Assembly (NCBI RefSeq): GCF_016901575.1
Contig: NZ_JACJKQ010000011.1
Location: 1-64,000, forward strand
Direction: 5' to 3'
DNA length: 64,000 nt
DNA from: Enorma phocaeensis
GTDB lineage: Bacteria; Actinomycetota; Coriobacteriia; Coriobacteriales; Coriobacteriaceae
How positions within the stretch are numbered: the stretch's first letter is position 1; the number at the start of each line of letters is the position of its first letter. Below are positions 42,024 to 51,030 of the stretch, in pieces. A model generated the notes under the pieces. It saw only the letters and a list, made by a program, of their open reading frames with translations. It had not been told where the DNA came from and made no database searches. Position numbers and translations under genes: made by a program.

Positions 42024-42134
42024 GTCTCTCCTCATGATCTCGCCCATGCCCGCCGATCGTGCCGCCTGTCGATAAACTACGAGGTAGACGGCTTAAAGAT
42101 GGGCAGGTTGAGCTTTCCTTGTGTGGCACGTCAT

Positions 42135-42158
42135 ATTATAGAGCGCTAGCGCTATAAT
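42135..42158. promoter_or_regulatory. Divergent promoter with facing -10 boxes on a palindrome
   Basis: ATTATA (42135-42140, TATAAT on the minus strand, toward pta) and TATAAT (42153-42158, toward glf) flank AGCGCTAGCGCT, itself a perfect palindrome. The promoters overlap, so one transcript may exclude the other or a single regulator may control both. Confidence 0.6.
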
Positions 42159-42219
42159 CCCTCTAACAATTGGTGCCGTGTGCCCAAAGACGTCAAGATC
42201 GAGCCTGCGAGGAGCAGCG

Positions 42220-43422
42220 ATGCAGATTCATTCTGGTCTACCTGAGTCATTCAACCCCGACCTCTACGACATGATCGTGGTGGGCGCGGGTTACGCCGGT
42301 TCTGTTTGTGCCCGGCGCCTTGCCGAGAGCGCGGGGTTCCGCGTGGCGGTGCTCGAGCGCCGCGACCATATCGCGGGCAACGCCTATGACTATGTGAACG
42401 AAGACGGCATCTTGGTGCACCTCTTCGGGCCGCACATCTACCACACCTACAACGAGCGCGTGCACACCTTCCTGTCGCGCTTCACCAAGTGGACCGACTA
42501 CCAGCACAAGGTGCTCGCCAACATCCACGGCACCCTCATGCCGGTGCCGTTCAACCACACCTCGCTCAAGCTCGCCTTTGGCGACGAGCGCGGCGAGGAG
42601 CTCTACCAGAAGCTCGTGGACACCTTCGGTGAGAACAAGAAGGTGCCCATCATGGAGCTCCGCAAGAAGAACGACCCCGACCTGGTCGAGGTCGCCGACT
42701 ACGTGTACGAGAACGTCTTTCTGTACTACACCATGAAGCAGTGGGGCCAGACCCCCGACGAGATCGACCCGTCGGTGACCGGTCGCGTGCCCATCTTCAT
42801 CGGCGACGACGACCGCTACTTCCCGCAGGCGCCCTACCAGGGCATGCCGGCTGCCGGCTACACCGCCATGTTCGAGCACATGCTCGACCACGACCTCATC
42901 GACGTGTTCGTGGGCGTCGACGCGCGCGACATCTTCGAGATCGGCGAGACCAACGTCAACGTGTGCGGCAAGTGCTACGGCGGCGAGATCGTTTACACGG
43001 GCCCGCTCGACGAGCTCTTCAACCTCGATTTGGGGGCGCTGCCGTACCGCACCCTCGACATGGTCTTCGAGACCCTCGACGAGGACCAGTTCCAGCCCGT
43101 GGGCACCGTCAACTACACCACGAGCGAGGACTTCACCCGCATCACCGAGTTCAAGAACATGACGGGCCAGGTGCTGCCGGGCAAGACCACCATCATGAAG
43201 GAGTTCAGCCACGCCTACGAGCCGGGCAGCGGCCAGACCCCGTACTACGCCATCATCGACCCCAAGAACCAGGAGCTCTACGAGCGCTACCTCGACCGCG
43301 TGCAGAACCTCACGAACTTCCACCCGGTCGGCCGCCTTGCCGAGTATCGCTACTACGACATGGACGCCGTGACGGCATCGGCGCTCGAGCTCTCGGACGA
43401 GATCATCGCCTGCCATGCGTAA
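42220..43422 (+). CDS. glf: UDP-galactopyranose mutase
   Basis: The 400-residue flavoprotein starts with an FAD-binding GXGYXG (DMIVVGAGYAGSVCARRL). It continues DHIAGNAYDYVNEDGILVHL, GPHIYHTYNERVHTFL and GRVPIFIGDDDRYFPQAPYQ. The C-terminus has YTGPLDELFNLDLGALPYRT and YYAIIDPKNQELYERYL. Glf interconverts UDP-galactopyranose and UDP-galactofuranose with reduced FAD. I chose ATG 42220 after GCGAGGAGC; a frame from 42178 has no better start. It overlaps a glycosyltransferase gene by 8 bp, suggesting galactofuranose is used in a surface polymer. Confidence 0.93.
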   Translation: MQIHSGLPESFNPDLYDMIVVGAGYAGSVCARRLAESAGFRVAVLERRDHIAGNAYDYVNEDGILVHLFGPHIYHTYNERVHTFLSRFTKWTDYQHKVLANIHGTLMPVPFNHTSLKLAFGDERGEELYQKLVDTFGENKKVPIMELRKKNDPDLVEVADYVYENVFLYYTMKQWGQTPDEIDPSVTGRVPIFIGDDDRYFPQAPYQGMPAAGYTAMFEHMLDHDLIDVFVGVDARDIFEIGETNVNVCGKCYGGEIVYTGPLDELFNLDLGALPYRTLDMVFETLDEDQFQPVGTVNYTTSEDFTRITEFKNMTGQVLPGKTTIMKEFSHAYEPGSGQTPYYAIIDPKNQELYERYLDRVQNLTNFHPVGRLAEYRYYDMDAVTASALELSDEIIACHA

Positions 43423-44446
43423 GGTCATTTCGTTTGGAATCCCCTGCTACAACTCGGCGGGGGACATGGACCGCTGCATCACCTCGATCCTCGAGGGGAG
43501 CGGATACGCGGGCGACATCGAGATCATCATCGTCGACGACGGCAGCAAGGACGAGACCCCTGCCAAGGCCGACGAGTGGGAGGCGCGCTACCCGGGCATC
43601 ATCCGCGCGGTGCACCAGGAGAACGGCGGCCACGGCATCGCCGTGCTCTCGGGCCTGCGCGAGGCGAGGGGAACCTACTACAAGGTCGTAGACTCTGACG
43701 ACTGGCTCGATGGCCAGGCTCTCTCCACCATGCTCTCCATCCTGCGCGGCTTCGTGCAGCGCGACACGCGGGTCGACCTGTTCATCTCGAACTACGTGTA
43801 CGAGAAGGTGCACGAGGGCAAGCACACCGCCATCAGCTACCGCTCGGCCCTGCCGCGCAAGAAGGTGTTCACCTGGGACCAGATCGGCCGGTTTCGTCCC
43901 GATCAGAACCTGCTCATGCACAGCCTGTGCTACCGCACCGATGTGCTGCGCGAGGCAAACCTGCCGCTCCCGGCGCACACCTTCTATGTCGACAACATCT
44001 ATGCCTATGTGCCGCTGCCGCTGTGCAAGAGCCTCTACTACGCCGACATCGACCTGTACCGCTACTTCATCGGGCGCGAGGGGCAAAGCGTCAACGAGGC
44101 GACGATGGTCAAGCGGCTTGACCAGCAGTTCCGCATCACCCGCATCATGATGGGTGCCTACCATCTGTTTGACGAGGTCGAGAGCCGCCGCCTGCAGAAC
44201 TACATGATGGGCTACTTCACCATGATGATGACCATCTGCTCGGTCTTCACCAAGCTCTCGGACGACCCGGCGATGCCCGGCAAGCTCAAGGACCTCTGGG
44301 CCGAGCTGCGCACCTTCGACGAGCGCATGTATCGCCATGCCCGCTGGGGCCTTCTGGGCATTGGCACGAACCTTCCCACGAAGGTGGGCGACAAGGTCAC
44401 CATCGCCGGCTACCACCTGGCGAGCAGGATCTTCAAGTTCAACTAA
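43415..44446 (+). CDS. Family 2 glycosyltransferase next to glf
   Basis: The 343-residue protein has VISFGIPCYNSAGDMDRCI, EIIIVDDGSKDETPAKADEW, the DXD motif YKVVDSDDWLDGQA and later DNIYAYVPLPLCKSLYY, all GT2 marks. It has no membrane spans. Its ATG lies inside the end of glf (8-bp overlap), so translation is coupled. The most economical reading is transfer of galactofuranose to a cell-wall or capsular glycan, which is inference from position. A strong terminator follows 6 bp after the stop. Confidence 0.85.
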   Translation: MRKVISFGIPCYNSAGDMDRCITSILEGSGYAGDIEIIIVDDGSKDETPAKADEWEARYPGIIRAVHQENGGHGIAVLSGLREARGTYYKVVDSDDWLDGQALSTMLSILRGFVQRDTRVDLFISNYVYEKVHEGKHTAISYRSALPRKKVFTWDQIGRFRPDQNLLMHSLCYRTDVLREANLPLPAHTFYVDNIYAYVPLPLCKSLYYADIDLYRYFIGREGQSVNEATMVKRLDQQFRITRIMMGAYHLFDEVESRRLQNYMMGYFTMMMTICSVFTKLSDDPAMPGKLKDLWAELRTFDERMYRHARWGLLGIGTNLPTKVGDKVTIAGYHLASRIFKFN

Positions 44447-44451
44447 GCCAA

Positions 44452-44479
44452 GGGCGCCACGTTCTCGAGCGTGGCGCCC
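44452..44479 (+). terminator. Terminator of the glf operon
   Basis: GGGCGCCACG (44452-44461) pairs exactly with 44470-44479, followed by TTTG. Confidence 0.8.
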
Positions 44480-44659
44480 TTTGTATCCGCACCTGGAGCG
44501 TCCCGCCCCTCATGCACGCATCGAAGCGGGCGATCTCATGCGAGGCGAGCCCGGACGCTGTGGGACAATAGGTCCGCCCGCGCCGCTCGCCTTGAGCCGT
44601 GCGCGCGGGGCGGCACACGGCCGCAGCAGGAATGAGCCTTGGCTTGGAGGATTGACGCT

Positions 44660-45322
44660 ATGCGTGAGAACATGAGCTACAACCCGCGGTACTTTCAGCT
44701 GCGAGAGGCGCAGCTCTCGAGAATGCTTGCGGTGGTGAGGCAGAATCGCGCCGCCGTTCCCGGCGGGGTCGTCTTCTTCGGGGACTCGTTGACCGAGACG
44801 TATCCCATCGAGCGCTGCTTTCCCCATGTGCCGCACCTATACAATTGCGGCATTGCCGGAGCCGTCTCGGAGGAGCTTCTCTGGATCGTGGACGAGGCGG
44901 TGATCAAATACCGTCCCGCGGTCGTCGTGCTCATGGTGGGCATCAACGACCTGGGGAACACCGTCATGGCGAGCCCTCGTGAAATCGCCCTGCATGTGAA
45001 GGAGATCATCGACCTCATCCTGGGCAACTGCCCAGAAACGAAGGTCCTGCTGTGGTCGACGCTGCCTTGTGTGGAGGAGCTCTGGGGGTATCGCCAGGTC
45101 CCCGGCATCCGATGCAACGATCTGGTGCGGATGATATTCGAACAGGAGCGCGAGCTCATCCGCGACGATCGAGTCACGCTGGTCGACGTGTTCCCGGCGT
45201 TTGTGGATGAGCGCGGCGGGGTGCTGAGGGACCTCTACAGGGACGGCCTTCATCTGAACGACGAGGGGTTCGACCGGCTCACCGGCTTGCTGGCGCCCGA
45301 GATTGGCAAGCTGCTGGGGTAG
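44660..45322 (+). CDS. SGNH/GDSL-type hydrolase
   Basis: The 220-residue protein has the block order of SGNH esterases: block I GVVFFGDSLTETYPIERCF (Ser), a Gly in IAGAVSEE, block III LMVGINDLGNTV (Asn) and block V YRDGLHLNDEGFDRL (Asp and His). No signal peptide is seen, so it probably acts in the cytoplasm on acyl or acetyl esters, for example during glycan editing. I chose ATG 44660, nine bases after TTGGAGG; the frame can be extended by seven residues to 44639. The substrate is not predictable. Confidence 0.85.
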   Translation: MRENMSYNPRYFQLREAQLSRMLAVVRQNRAAVPGGVVFFGDSLTETYPIERCFPHVPHLYNCGIAGAVSEELLWIVDEAVIKYRPAVVVLMVGINDLGNTVMASPREIALHVKEIIDLILGNCPETKVLLWSTLPCVEELWGYRQVPGIRCNDLVRMIFEQERELIRDDRVTLVDVFPAFVDERGGVLRDLYRDGLHLNDEGFDRLTGLLAPEIGKLLG

Positions 45323-45458
45323 CGTTCCCAAACAGGGCAAAACCGGTCTCTCGCCCCGCTTTCTGAGCGCCTCCGCAGACGGGGGCGCCATCGTCAGGCG
45401 ACAGATGGGGGCCCGGTGCAGGCGGGCAGGGAGCCCTGGTCTCAGATACGCGGCGGCG

Positions 45459-46919
45459 CTATATGGTGATCGCTCCGGTGGCGACCATGACCGCCGAGAC
45501 GACGGCGATGACGAGAAGCGCCGCGGCGAGCGCCATCTCCCAGCGCCTCATGACCGGCGAGGCGCCGTGCTCCCTGCGGGCCATCACAAAGAACACGATG
45601 CCCGGTACATAGGCGATGCAGCACAGCATGAGCAGGTCGATCCCGGCGAGCAGGATGGCGACGGTCAAGAAGACCGTCGCGAACAGCGAGAGCGCAAACG
45701 CCCTGCCGGCCCCTTCGCGGCGCCGGGGCCAGGAGAGCTTCACCATATAGGCCGCCGCAAGCCCCCACGAGATCACGATCGACGCCGTGCAGAGCGAGTA
45801 GGCGAACTGGTATGCCGCCTCAGAGAACAGCATGACCACCGAGAGGACCTGGATCATGATGCCGGTGGTGACGAGGCACGCGGTCGGCGCCCCGTGGCGG
45901 TTGAGGCGCACAAAGAAGCGCGGCAGCAGCTCCATCTGCGCCATGCGGTTCATGGCCTCCGACGCCAGGATGGTGTAGGAGAGCCAGGCGCCGAAGATCG
46001 AGATGATGAGCCCGGCCGAGATGAAGGCGCCGCCCCAGGGGCCTACGACCTCCTGGAAGATATAGGGCATGGAGGGCGAGCCGAGCGTCATGAGCTCCTC
46101 GCGGGGCAGGTAGCCATAGGGGAGCACCGATGCCGCGACGTAGATCACCACGAGCGCCGCCACGCCGAGGATGGTGGCGCGCGAGACGTCGGCCTTGTTG
46201 CGCGCGCGGTGCCCCAGGACGCTCGCGCCCTCCATGCCCACGAACACCCACATCATGACCATGAAGCAGTTGATGACCTGCGTGGGAACGTCGCCCGGGG
46301 CGTCTGCGCCGCCCAGGTTGTTGGCGAGCGTGCCCCAGAAGTCTGCGGTGAAGACGTCGAAGCTGAAGACCAGGATCATCGCGACGATGAACACGAAGAT
46401 GGGGACGAGCTTGCAGATCATGACGATGACGTTGACTACCGAGGCCTCCTCGACGCCGCGGTTGACCAGCAAGACGATGAGCCAGTTGACGACCGAGATG
46501 AAGGCGACGGCGCCCACGGTGAGGCCGTCGGAAAACGGCGGGAAGAAGTAGCCGATCGCCGTGGCGAGCATGACGCCGAAGGCGACGTTGCCGATCCAGA
46601 TGGAGAGCCAGTAGCCCCATCCCGAGACGAAGCCCACGAAGGGACCGAATCCCTCTTTGGCGTAGGCGACGATGCCGTCGAGGTCGGGTCGCTCGAGCGA
46701 GAGGCGGCCGAAGGTATTTGCGAGCGCAATGAACCCGATGCCGGTCACGAGCCAGGCAAGCATGGCGGCGCCAGGGGCCGCGGCGGCGGAGATGTCGGTC
46801 GAGAGCGCGAAGACGCCCGAGCCGATGGACGAGGATATGACGAGGGCGATGAGGCCAAGAAGTCCGATGCCGCGCTTCTCGGGATTTGTCGTGGTTCGTG
46901 CCTCGCGGGGTGCGGTCAT
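45459..46919 (-). CDS. APC-superfamily basic amino-acid/polyamine antiporter
   Basis: The 486-residue protein has about 12-13 membrane segments. The APA-type first segment reads LIALVISSSIGSGVFALSTD, then APGAAMLAWLVTGIGFIALA and FGPFVGFVSGWGYWLSIWIG. FVGMEGASVLGHRARNKADV in the middle is the conserved loop with a Glu. Arginine/ornithine and lysine/cadaverine exchangers have this form, so it could feed the arginine deiminase pathway encoded 9 kb away. The substrate is inferred. TGGAGG precedes the ATG. A hairpin lies between it and the upstream P1 peptidase gene. Confidence 0.82.
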   Translation of the reverse strand: MTAPREARTTTNPEKRGIGLLGLIALVISSSIGSGVFALSTDISAAAAPGAAMLAWLVTGIGFIALANTFGRLSLERPDLDGIVAYAKEGFGPFVGFVSGWGYWLSIWIGNVAFGVMLATAIGYFFPPFSDGLTVGAVAFISVVNWLIVLLVNRGVEEASVVNVIVMICKLVPIFVFIVAMILVFSFDVFTADFWGTLANNLGGADAPGDVPTQVINCFMVMMWVFVGMEGASVLGHRARNKADVSRATILGVAALVVIYVAASVLPYGYLPREELMTLGSPSMPYIFQEVVGPWGGAFISAGLIISIFGAWLSYTILASEAMNRMAQMELLPRFFVRLNRHGAPTACLVTTGIMIQVLSVVMLFSEAAYQFAYSLCTASIVISWGLAAAYMVKLSWPRRREGAGRAFALSLFATVFLTVAILLAGIDLLMLCCIAYVPGIVFFVMARREHGASPVMRRWEMALAAALLVIAVVSAVMVATGAITI

Positions 46920-46952
46920 GGATTCCTCCAGCTAGATGATGCAATAATGCAG

Positions 46953-46984
46953 CCGTCACCCTCCTTTGAACAGGGATGACGGCG
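46953..46984 (-). terminator. Hairpin between the P1 peptidase and permease genes
   Basis: GCCGTCACCCT (46953-46963) pairs with 46973-46984 with one bulged base. No T-run follows, so it may be an RNA-stability element or processing site rather than a terminator. Confidence 0.45.
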
Positions 46985-47008
46985 AGACAACATGCATCAG
47001 CTTAGCGG

Positions 47009-48022
47009 TTATATACGGTTTTTGGCCGAAGGAAGCCCTAGAATCCCGTCTGCGGTCGCACATCCGGCGCAAATGGCGCGCTCGAGCGCGCGCGTGGCGG
47101 CAAGGCCCAGCAGGTCGAGGGGAACCTCGACGTCGCCCAGGCTGCCGGACGCCATGACATAGATCGTGTCGCCGTCGTTGGTGGTATGGGTGGGTCGGAT
47201 GGCGTGCGCATAGGCGTCGGCTGCCATCTGTGCCACCTTCGTCGCCTGCGCCTTGGTGAGGCGCGCGTTCGTGATGATGCACGAGATGGTGGTGTTGGTG
47301 CGGTCGAGCGGCATGCGAACGTCGGCGCCGCGCTCGAGCATGGCCTCCTCCATGTCGGCGATCTCTCGGCTCTCGGGCGAGGTGCGCATGCCGGCGATGG
47401 GGGAGAGGGTCGCGGGGTCGACCACGTTGCCGCAGGCGTTGACCACGGCGACGGCTCCCACCTTGATGTCGCCGAGCGCGATGGCCTGTGCCCCCAGGCC
47501 GCCCTTCATGGCGCATTCGGGCCCGTTGAGCTTGCCCACCGTGGCTCCGGTCCCGGCTCCCACGGTGCCCTCTTCCACCGGAGACCCCGCGCCCTCGAAG
47601 GCGGCTGCGGTGGCGCGCCGTCCGTCCTCGACGCCCGGGCGCACGCTTGCGTCGCCAAAGGCGAGGTCGAAGATGCAGCTGGAGCATACGATGGGCACGA
47701 GCGCCGGCCCGGTGTCGAGGCCGATGCCGCGCGCCTCGAGCTCGCGCGCAACGCCCGAGGCTGCCTCGAGCCCAAAGGCCGAGCCTCCCGAGAGGCAGAC
47801 GGCGTGAATCTCCTGCACGGTGTTCTCAGGGCGCAGCAGGTCCGTCTCGCGCGACGCGGGGCCGCCGCCGCGCACGTCCACGCCGGCGGCGGCGCCTTCG
47901 GGCGCCACGATGACGGTGCAGCCGGTGCCGGCCTCGCGGTTGGTGCTGTGGCCGATCAAGAAGCCGTCGACCTCATGGATGGGAATGGCGCGATAGGCGG
48001 CGCCGGCAGCGTTGTCACACAT
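47009..48022 (-). CDS. P1 family (DmpA/ornithine acyltransferase-fold) peptidase
   Basis: The 337-residue protein has VDGFLIGHSTNREAGTGCTV, GVDVRGGGPASRETDLLRPE, HAVCLSGGSAFGLEAASGVA and GTVGAGTGATVGKL. The central nucleophile region follows at about residue 240 (RTNTTISCIITNARLTKAQA). The autocatalytic cleavage residue in DmpA relatives is a Ser/Thr/Cys in that part. Members cleave N-terminal residues from peptides or beta-peptides after self-processing. AGGAACCC precedes ATG 48022; the frame can be extended upstream to 48397 without support. Confidence 0.83.
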   Translation of the reverse strand: MCDNAAGAAYRAIPIHEVDGFLIGHSTNREAGTGCTVIVAPEGAAAGVDVRGGGPASRETDLLRPENTVQEIHAVCLSGGSAFGLEAASGVARELEARGIGLDTGPALVPIVCSSCIFDLAFGDASVRPGVEDGRRATAAAFEGAGSPVEEGTVGAGTGATVGKLNGPECAMKGGLGAQAIALGDIKVGAVAVVNACGNVVDPATLSPIAGMRTSPESREIADMEEAMLERGADVRMPLDRTNTTISCIITNARLTKAQATKVAQMAADAYAHAIRPTHTTNDGDTIYVMASGSLGDVEVPLDLLGLAATRALERAICAGCATADGILGLPSAKNRI

Positions 48023-48117
48023 GGGTTCCTCCCGGGTTGTGTCTGCTGGGTATGGGGAGCGTGGGCAAAGGTTCGCGCCCCGCGGGCGAGTCGAGCCGCC
48101 TGCGCGCGCTTCGGGCT

Positions 48118-48711
48118 CTAGCGAGCCTCGTTCAGCATCTCGTCGATAAGCCTCGCGAGGCGTGCGATGGGCAGGCCCACCACGTTGTAATAGTCGCCGT
48201 CGATCTTCTTGACCAGCATGCGGCCGCCGACGCCTTGGATGCCGTAGGCGCCCGCCTTGTCGAGCGGCTCGCCGCTGTCGACATAGCGGCGGATCTCTTC
48301 GTCGATCAGCGGGTAGAAGGCCACGTCGGTGACCTCGACGAAGCGGCGCGCAGCGGCCTCGCCCGCCTCTGCGGCCTCGCCGGCCCTCACCACGCACGCC
48401 CCGGTCATCACCTGATGGGTCCGCCCCGACAGGTGCCGCAGCATGTGGCAGGCGTCGTCCGCGTCTGCAGGCTTGCCCAGGATCTCGCCGTCGATGGTCA
48501 CAATGGTATCCGCCGCGACCACCAGCTCATCCTCATGCCCATGCTGCGCGGCGACCGCCATCGCCTTCGAAACCGCGAGCCGGCCCACAAGCTCCCGCGG
48601 CCCCTCGTCGGGCAGCGGCGTCTCGTCGATGTCGGCCGGCTCTACAACAACGTCATAGCCCGCCTCGCGCATCAGCTCGATGCGCCGCGGCGATTGCGAA
48701 GCCAAGATCAT
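48118..48711 (-). CDS. maf: Maf-family nucleotide pyrophosphatase
   Basis: The 197-residue protein opens MILASQSPRRIELMREAG, the Maf signature, then ADIDETPLPDEGPRELVGRL, VVAADTIVTIDGEILGKP and YGIQGVGGRMLVKKIDGDYY. Maf proteins hydrolyse non-canonical or modified nucleoside triphosphates and affect septum formation when overexpressed. Its ATG overlaps the stop of the DJ-1 gene by four bases (ATGA), so the two are co-translated. The size is that of the family. Confidence 0.92.
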   Translation of the reverse strand: MILASQSPRRIELMREAGYDVVVEPADIDETPLPDEGPRELVGRLAVSKAMAVAAQHGHEDELVVAADTIVTIDGEILGKPADADDACHMLRHLSGRTHQVMTGACVVRAGEAAEAGEAAARRFVEVTDVAFYPLIDEEIRRYVDSGEPLDKAGAYGIQGVGGRMLVKKIDGDYYNVVGLPIARLARLIDEMLNEAR

Positions 48712-49253
48712 AGCTGGATGCCCTCGCGGACCTTCTCGACGGCCTTCTTGCCGGCGATGTCCTCGAGCACGGCGAGCGCAAAGGGAAGCGCCTGCCCCAT
48801 GGCCGAGGCGGTGATGATGTTCCCGTCGACGACCACCGTCTTGGGACCGGCGAAGGTGCCTGCGGGGAACGAGCTCTCGAAGCCGGGGAAGCAGGTCGCC
48901 TTGCGCCCGATGAGGAGTCCGAGCTCGCCCAGGATCGAGGGGGCGGCACAGATGGCGGCGACGTGCTTGGTGGAGGCAAACTCGCTCACCAGGTCGCAGA
49001 CGCGCTGGTCGCGGCGCAGGTTGGTGGTGCCGGGCATGCCGCCGGGAAGCACGATGTAGTCGTACTCGGACATATCGACCTCGTCGAGGGTGTAGTCGCA
49101 CACGATGTTCACCTGCTGGGCGCTCACCGCCTCGCGCGTCGCCATGACCGAGACAAGGGAGGCGCGCACGCCGCCGCGGCGCAAGACGTCAAGAATCGTG
49201 AGGCATTCGATGGTCTCGAAACCATCGGCTACGAGGATGGCGACAGCAGACAT
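48708..49253 (-). CDS. DJ-1/PfpI-family protein
   Basis: The 181-residue protein has VAILVADGFETIECLTILDV (conserved Glu in the nucleophile elbow region), DYIVLPGGMPGTTNLRRD and VAAICAAPSILGELGLLIGR, which contains the conserved Cys. KKAVEKVREGIQL ends it. This fits the YajL/DJ-1 branch, credited with glyoxalase III or protein and nucleotide deglycase activity. AAAGGATTTCCC precedes ATG 49253. It is the first gene of a two-gene unit with maf. Confidence 0.9.
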   Translation of the reverse strand: MSAVAILVADGFETIECLTILDVLRRGGVRASLVSVMATREAVSAQQVNIVCDYTLDEVDMSEYDYIVLPGGMPGTTNLRRDQRVCDLVSEFASTKHVAAICAAPSILGELGLLIGRKATCFPGFESSFPAGTFAGPKTVVVDGNIITASAMGQALPFALAVLEDIAGKKAVEKVREGIQL

Positions 49254-49333
49254 GGGAAATCCTTTCGACGAACGGCATCCCTGCGCTTATACCCGAAACG
49301 GGCGCTTCCGCGCAGAGAAGCGCCTGAGCGGTG

Positions 49334-50650
49334 CTAGTTGTTACGTGTAAGGTGCACGACCGTCTCGCAGTGGAAGGTCTGGGGGAAGAGGTCCACCGGC
49401 GTGGCCGAGACGACGCGGAAGGTTCCGTCGGCCCTGAAGCGGGCAAGGTCGCGGGCGAGGGTGGCGGGGTCGCAGGAGACATAGGCCACGTCTCGCGCCG
49501 AGGTCGAGGCGATGAGTCCCACGGCGTCTGCGGCGAGGCCGGCTCGCGGCGGGTCGACCACGAGCACGTCGGCGTCCTGGTCGGGGAACTCCTTCACGGC
49601 GTCGCCTCCGATGATGTCGACGTTGCTCAGGTTTGCGGCGTCGATGTTGTGGCGCAGGTCGCGCACCGCCGGCCCGTATGCCTCGACGGCGGCGACGAAG
49701 TCGCAGCGGCGGGCGAGCGGCATGGTGAAGGTGCCCGCCCCGCAGTACAGGTCGATGGCAAGATCTTCGGGCTCGGGCTTCAAGGCGTCCATCACCAAGT
49801 CGATGAGAATCTCCGCGGCGGCGGTGTTCACCTGGAAGAACGAGGGCGCCGAGACCCGCATGCGCCCGTCGGCGATCTTCTCGCTCCACGAGCCCTCGCC
49901 CGCAAGGAGCTCGACCTTGCTCACGCGGCGGGCGCGTTGCTCGCCCTTGGTCATGACGCGCACGATGCCGGTCGGGGCGAGCGCGTCCTCGAGCACGCGA
50001 GCGACGTGTGCCCGCGGGAACGGCCCGGTGGGCGTCCAGAGCGCCACCTCCACCGCGCCGGTGCGGCGGCTGGCGCGCACCCCTACGCGATCGAGCGAGA
50101 GGTCGCGCGAGTTGCCGAGGTAGCCCAGGGCGCCGGCGACCGCCTTGATGGCGCGAGAATACTTCTTCTCAAAGAGCGGGCAGGAGCCTACCGAGATGAT
50201 CTGCTTGGGGTCGCGCCCGTGCATGCCCAGCCGCACGCGCCCGCGCTCGACCGACGGGGCGAGCTCGACTTTGTTGCGGTAGCCCCAGGCATCTCTCGTG
50301 GAACGGATGGGGCGCACCAGGGCCGCGACCTCGTCGGCGGTGAACTTGCCGATGCGCATGAGCGCGGAGCGCAGGTTGTCCTCCTTGGCGGCGAGCTGCG
50401 TCTTGCGGTCGAGCGCGCCCCAGGGGCACCCTCCGCATACGCCCACGAAGGGACAGGGCGCCTCGACGCGATGGGGGGACGCCTCGACGACGCTCTCGAC
50501 GGTGGCGCGGACAAGCGAGGCGTCCTCGGAGTCCACGCGCGCCTCCACGACGTCGCCCACCACGCCGCCGGCGACAAAGACCGCCTTGCCGTCCTCGGTG
50601 TGGGCAAGGCCGTCCGGTCCGTATGCCATGCGTTCGATGGTGAGTCTCAT
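49334..50650 (-). CDS. RumA/RlmD-type RNA (uracil-5-)-methyltransferase
   Basis: The 438-residue protein starts with a TRAM-like RNA-binding domain (to about residue 60), then CPFVGVCGGCPWGALD. Three of the usual four cluster cysteines are there, with CPLF later giving the fourth. The methyltransferase part has DLYCGAGTFTMPLARRCDF, QDADVLVVDPPRAG and the catalytic AYVSCDPATLARDLARF (Cys). It would methylate a uracil of 23S rRNA (U1939 or U747 type) or tRNA U54, using SAM. AGGGACACC precedes ATG 50650. It is followed by a large non-coding region on the other side. Confidence 0.9.
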   Translation of the reverse strand: MRLTIERMAYGPDGLAHTEDGKAVFVAGGVVGDVVEARVDSEDASLVRATVESVVEASPHRVEAPCPFVGVCGGCPWGALDRKTQLAAKEDNLRSALMRIGKFTADEVAALVRPIRSTRDAWGYRNKVELAPSVERGRVRLGMHGRDPKQIISVGSCPLFEKKYSRAIKAVAGALGYLGNSRDLSLDRVGVRASRRTGAVEVALWTPTGPFPRAHVARVLEDALAPTGIVRVMTKGEQRARRVSKVELLAGEGSWSEKIADGRMRVSAPSFFQVNTAAAEILIDLVMDALKPEPEDLAIDLYCGAGTFTMPLARRCDFVAAVEAYGPAVRDLRHNIDAANLSNVDIIGGDAVKEFPDQDADVLVVDPPRAGLAADAVGLIASTSARDVAYVSCDPATLARDLARFRADGTFRVVSATPVDLFPQTFHCETVVHLTRNN

Positions 50651-51030
50651 GGTGTCCCTTTCTTGCGGTGTTTTGTTCCGCACCAGTGTAGCCGATGCCG
50701 CGCCGTGCCTGCGGCGTCGCCCAGCCCCTCGCAAAATGGCCGGATACCCAAGGGGGGCGCCCCGGCGTCCCCGCGGGCCTGCCTCGCACAGCCTTCGCCT
50801 CATCCCGACGGGCTATCTTGGTCTCCTCCGGCGCGACCTGCTCGTCCCCAAATCCATCCCGACGGCATTCCCGCTCGCTTTGCACAGCACTCAGCCAAAT
50901 CCTCTTATGCAAAATGGACGCTAAGAAAAACCCGTGTTGCGTTTCGGCCGCTAAGACCCCGTTTATCGAGGTTTAGCGGCCATTCTGCATAAGAAGTTGC
51001 TTTCAAGCGTCCATTCTGCAAAAGAAGTTT
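50651..51030. other. Intergenic stretch before the SAM methyltransferase gene
   Basis: No gene is seen from 50651 to 50900. Beyond it lies the family C repeat cluster (50901-51029). Confidence 0.5.
50901..51029. repeat. Palindromic repeat family C, copy 2
   Basis: Four units share the core TGCAnAATGGnCGCTAAG. Two point right (50901-50925 and 50934-50955) and two are inverted (50972-50998 and 51003-51029). They match the cluster at 37398-37498. Confidence 0.8.
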
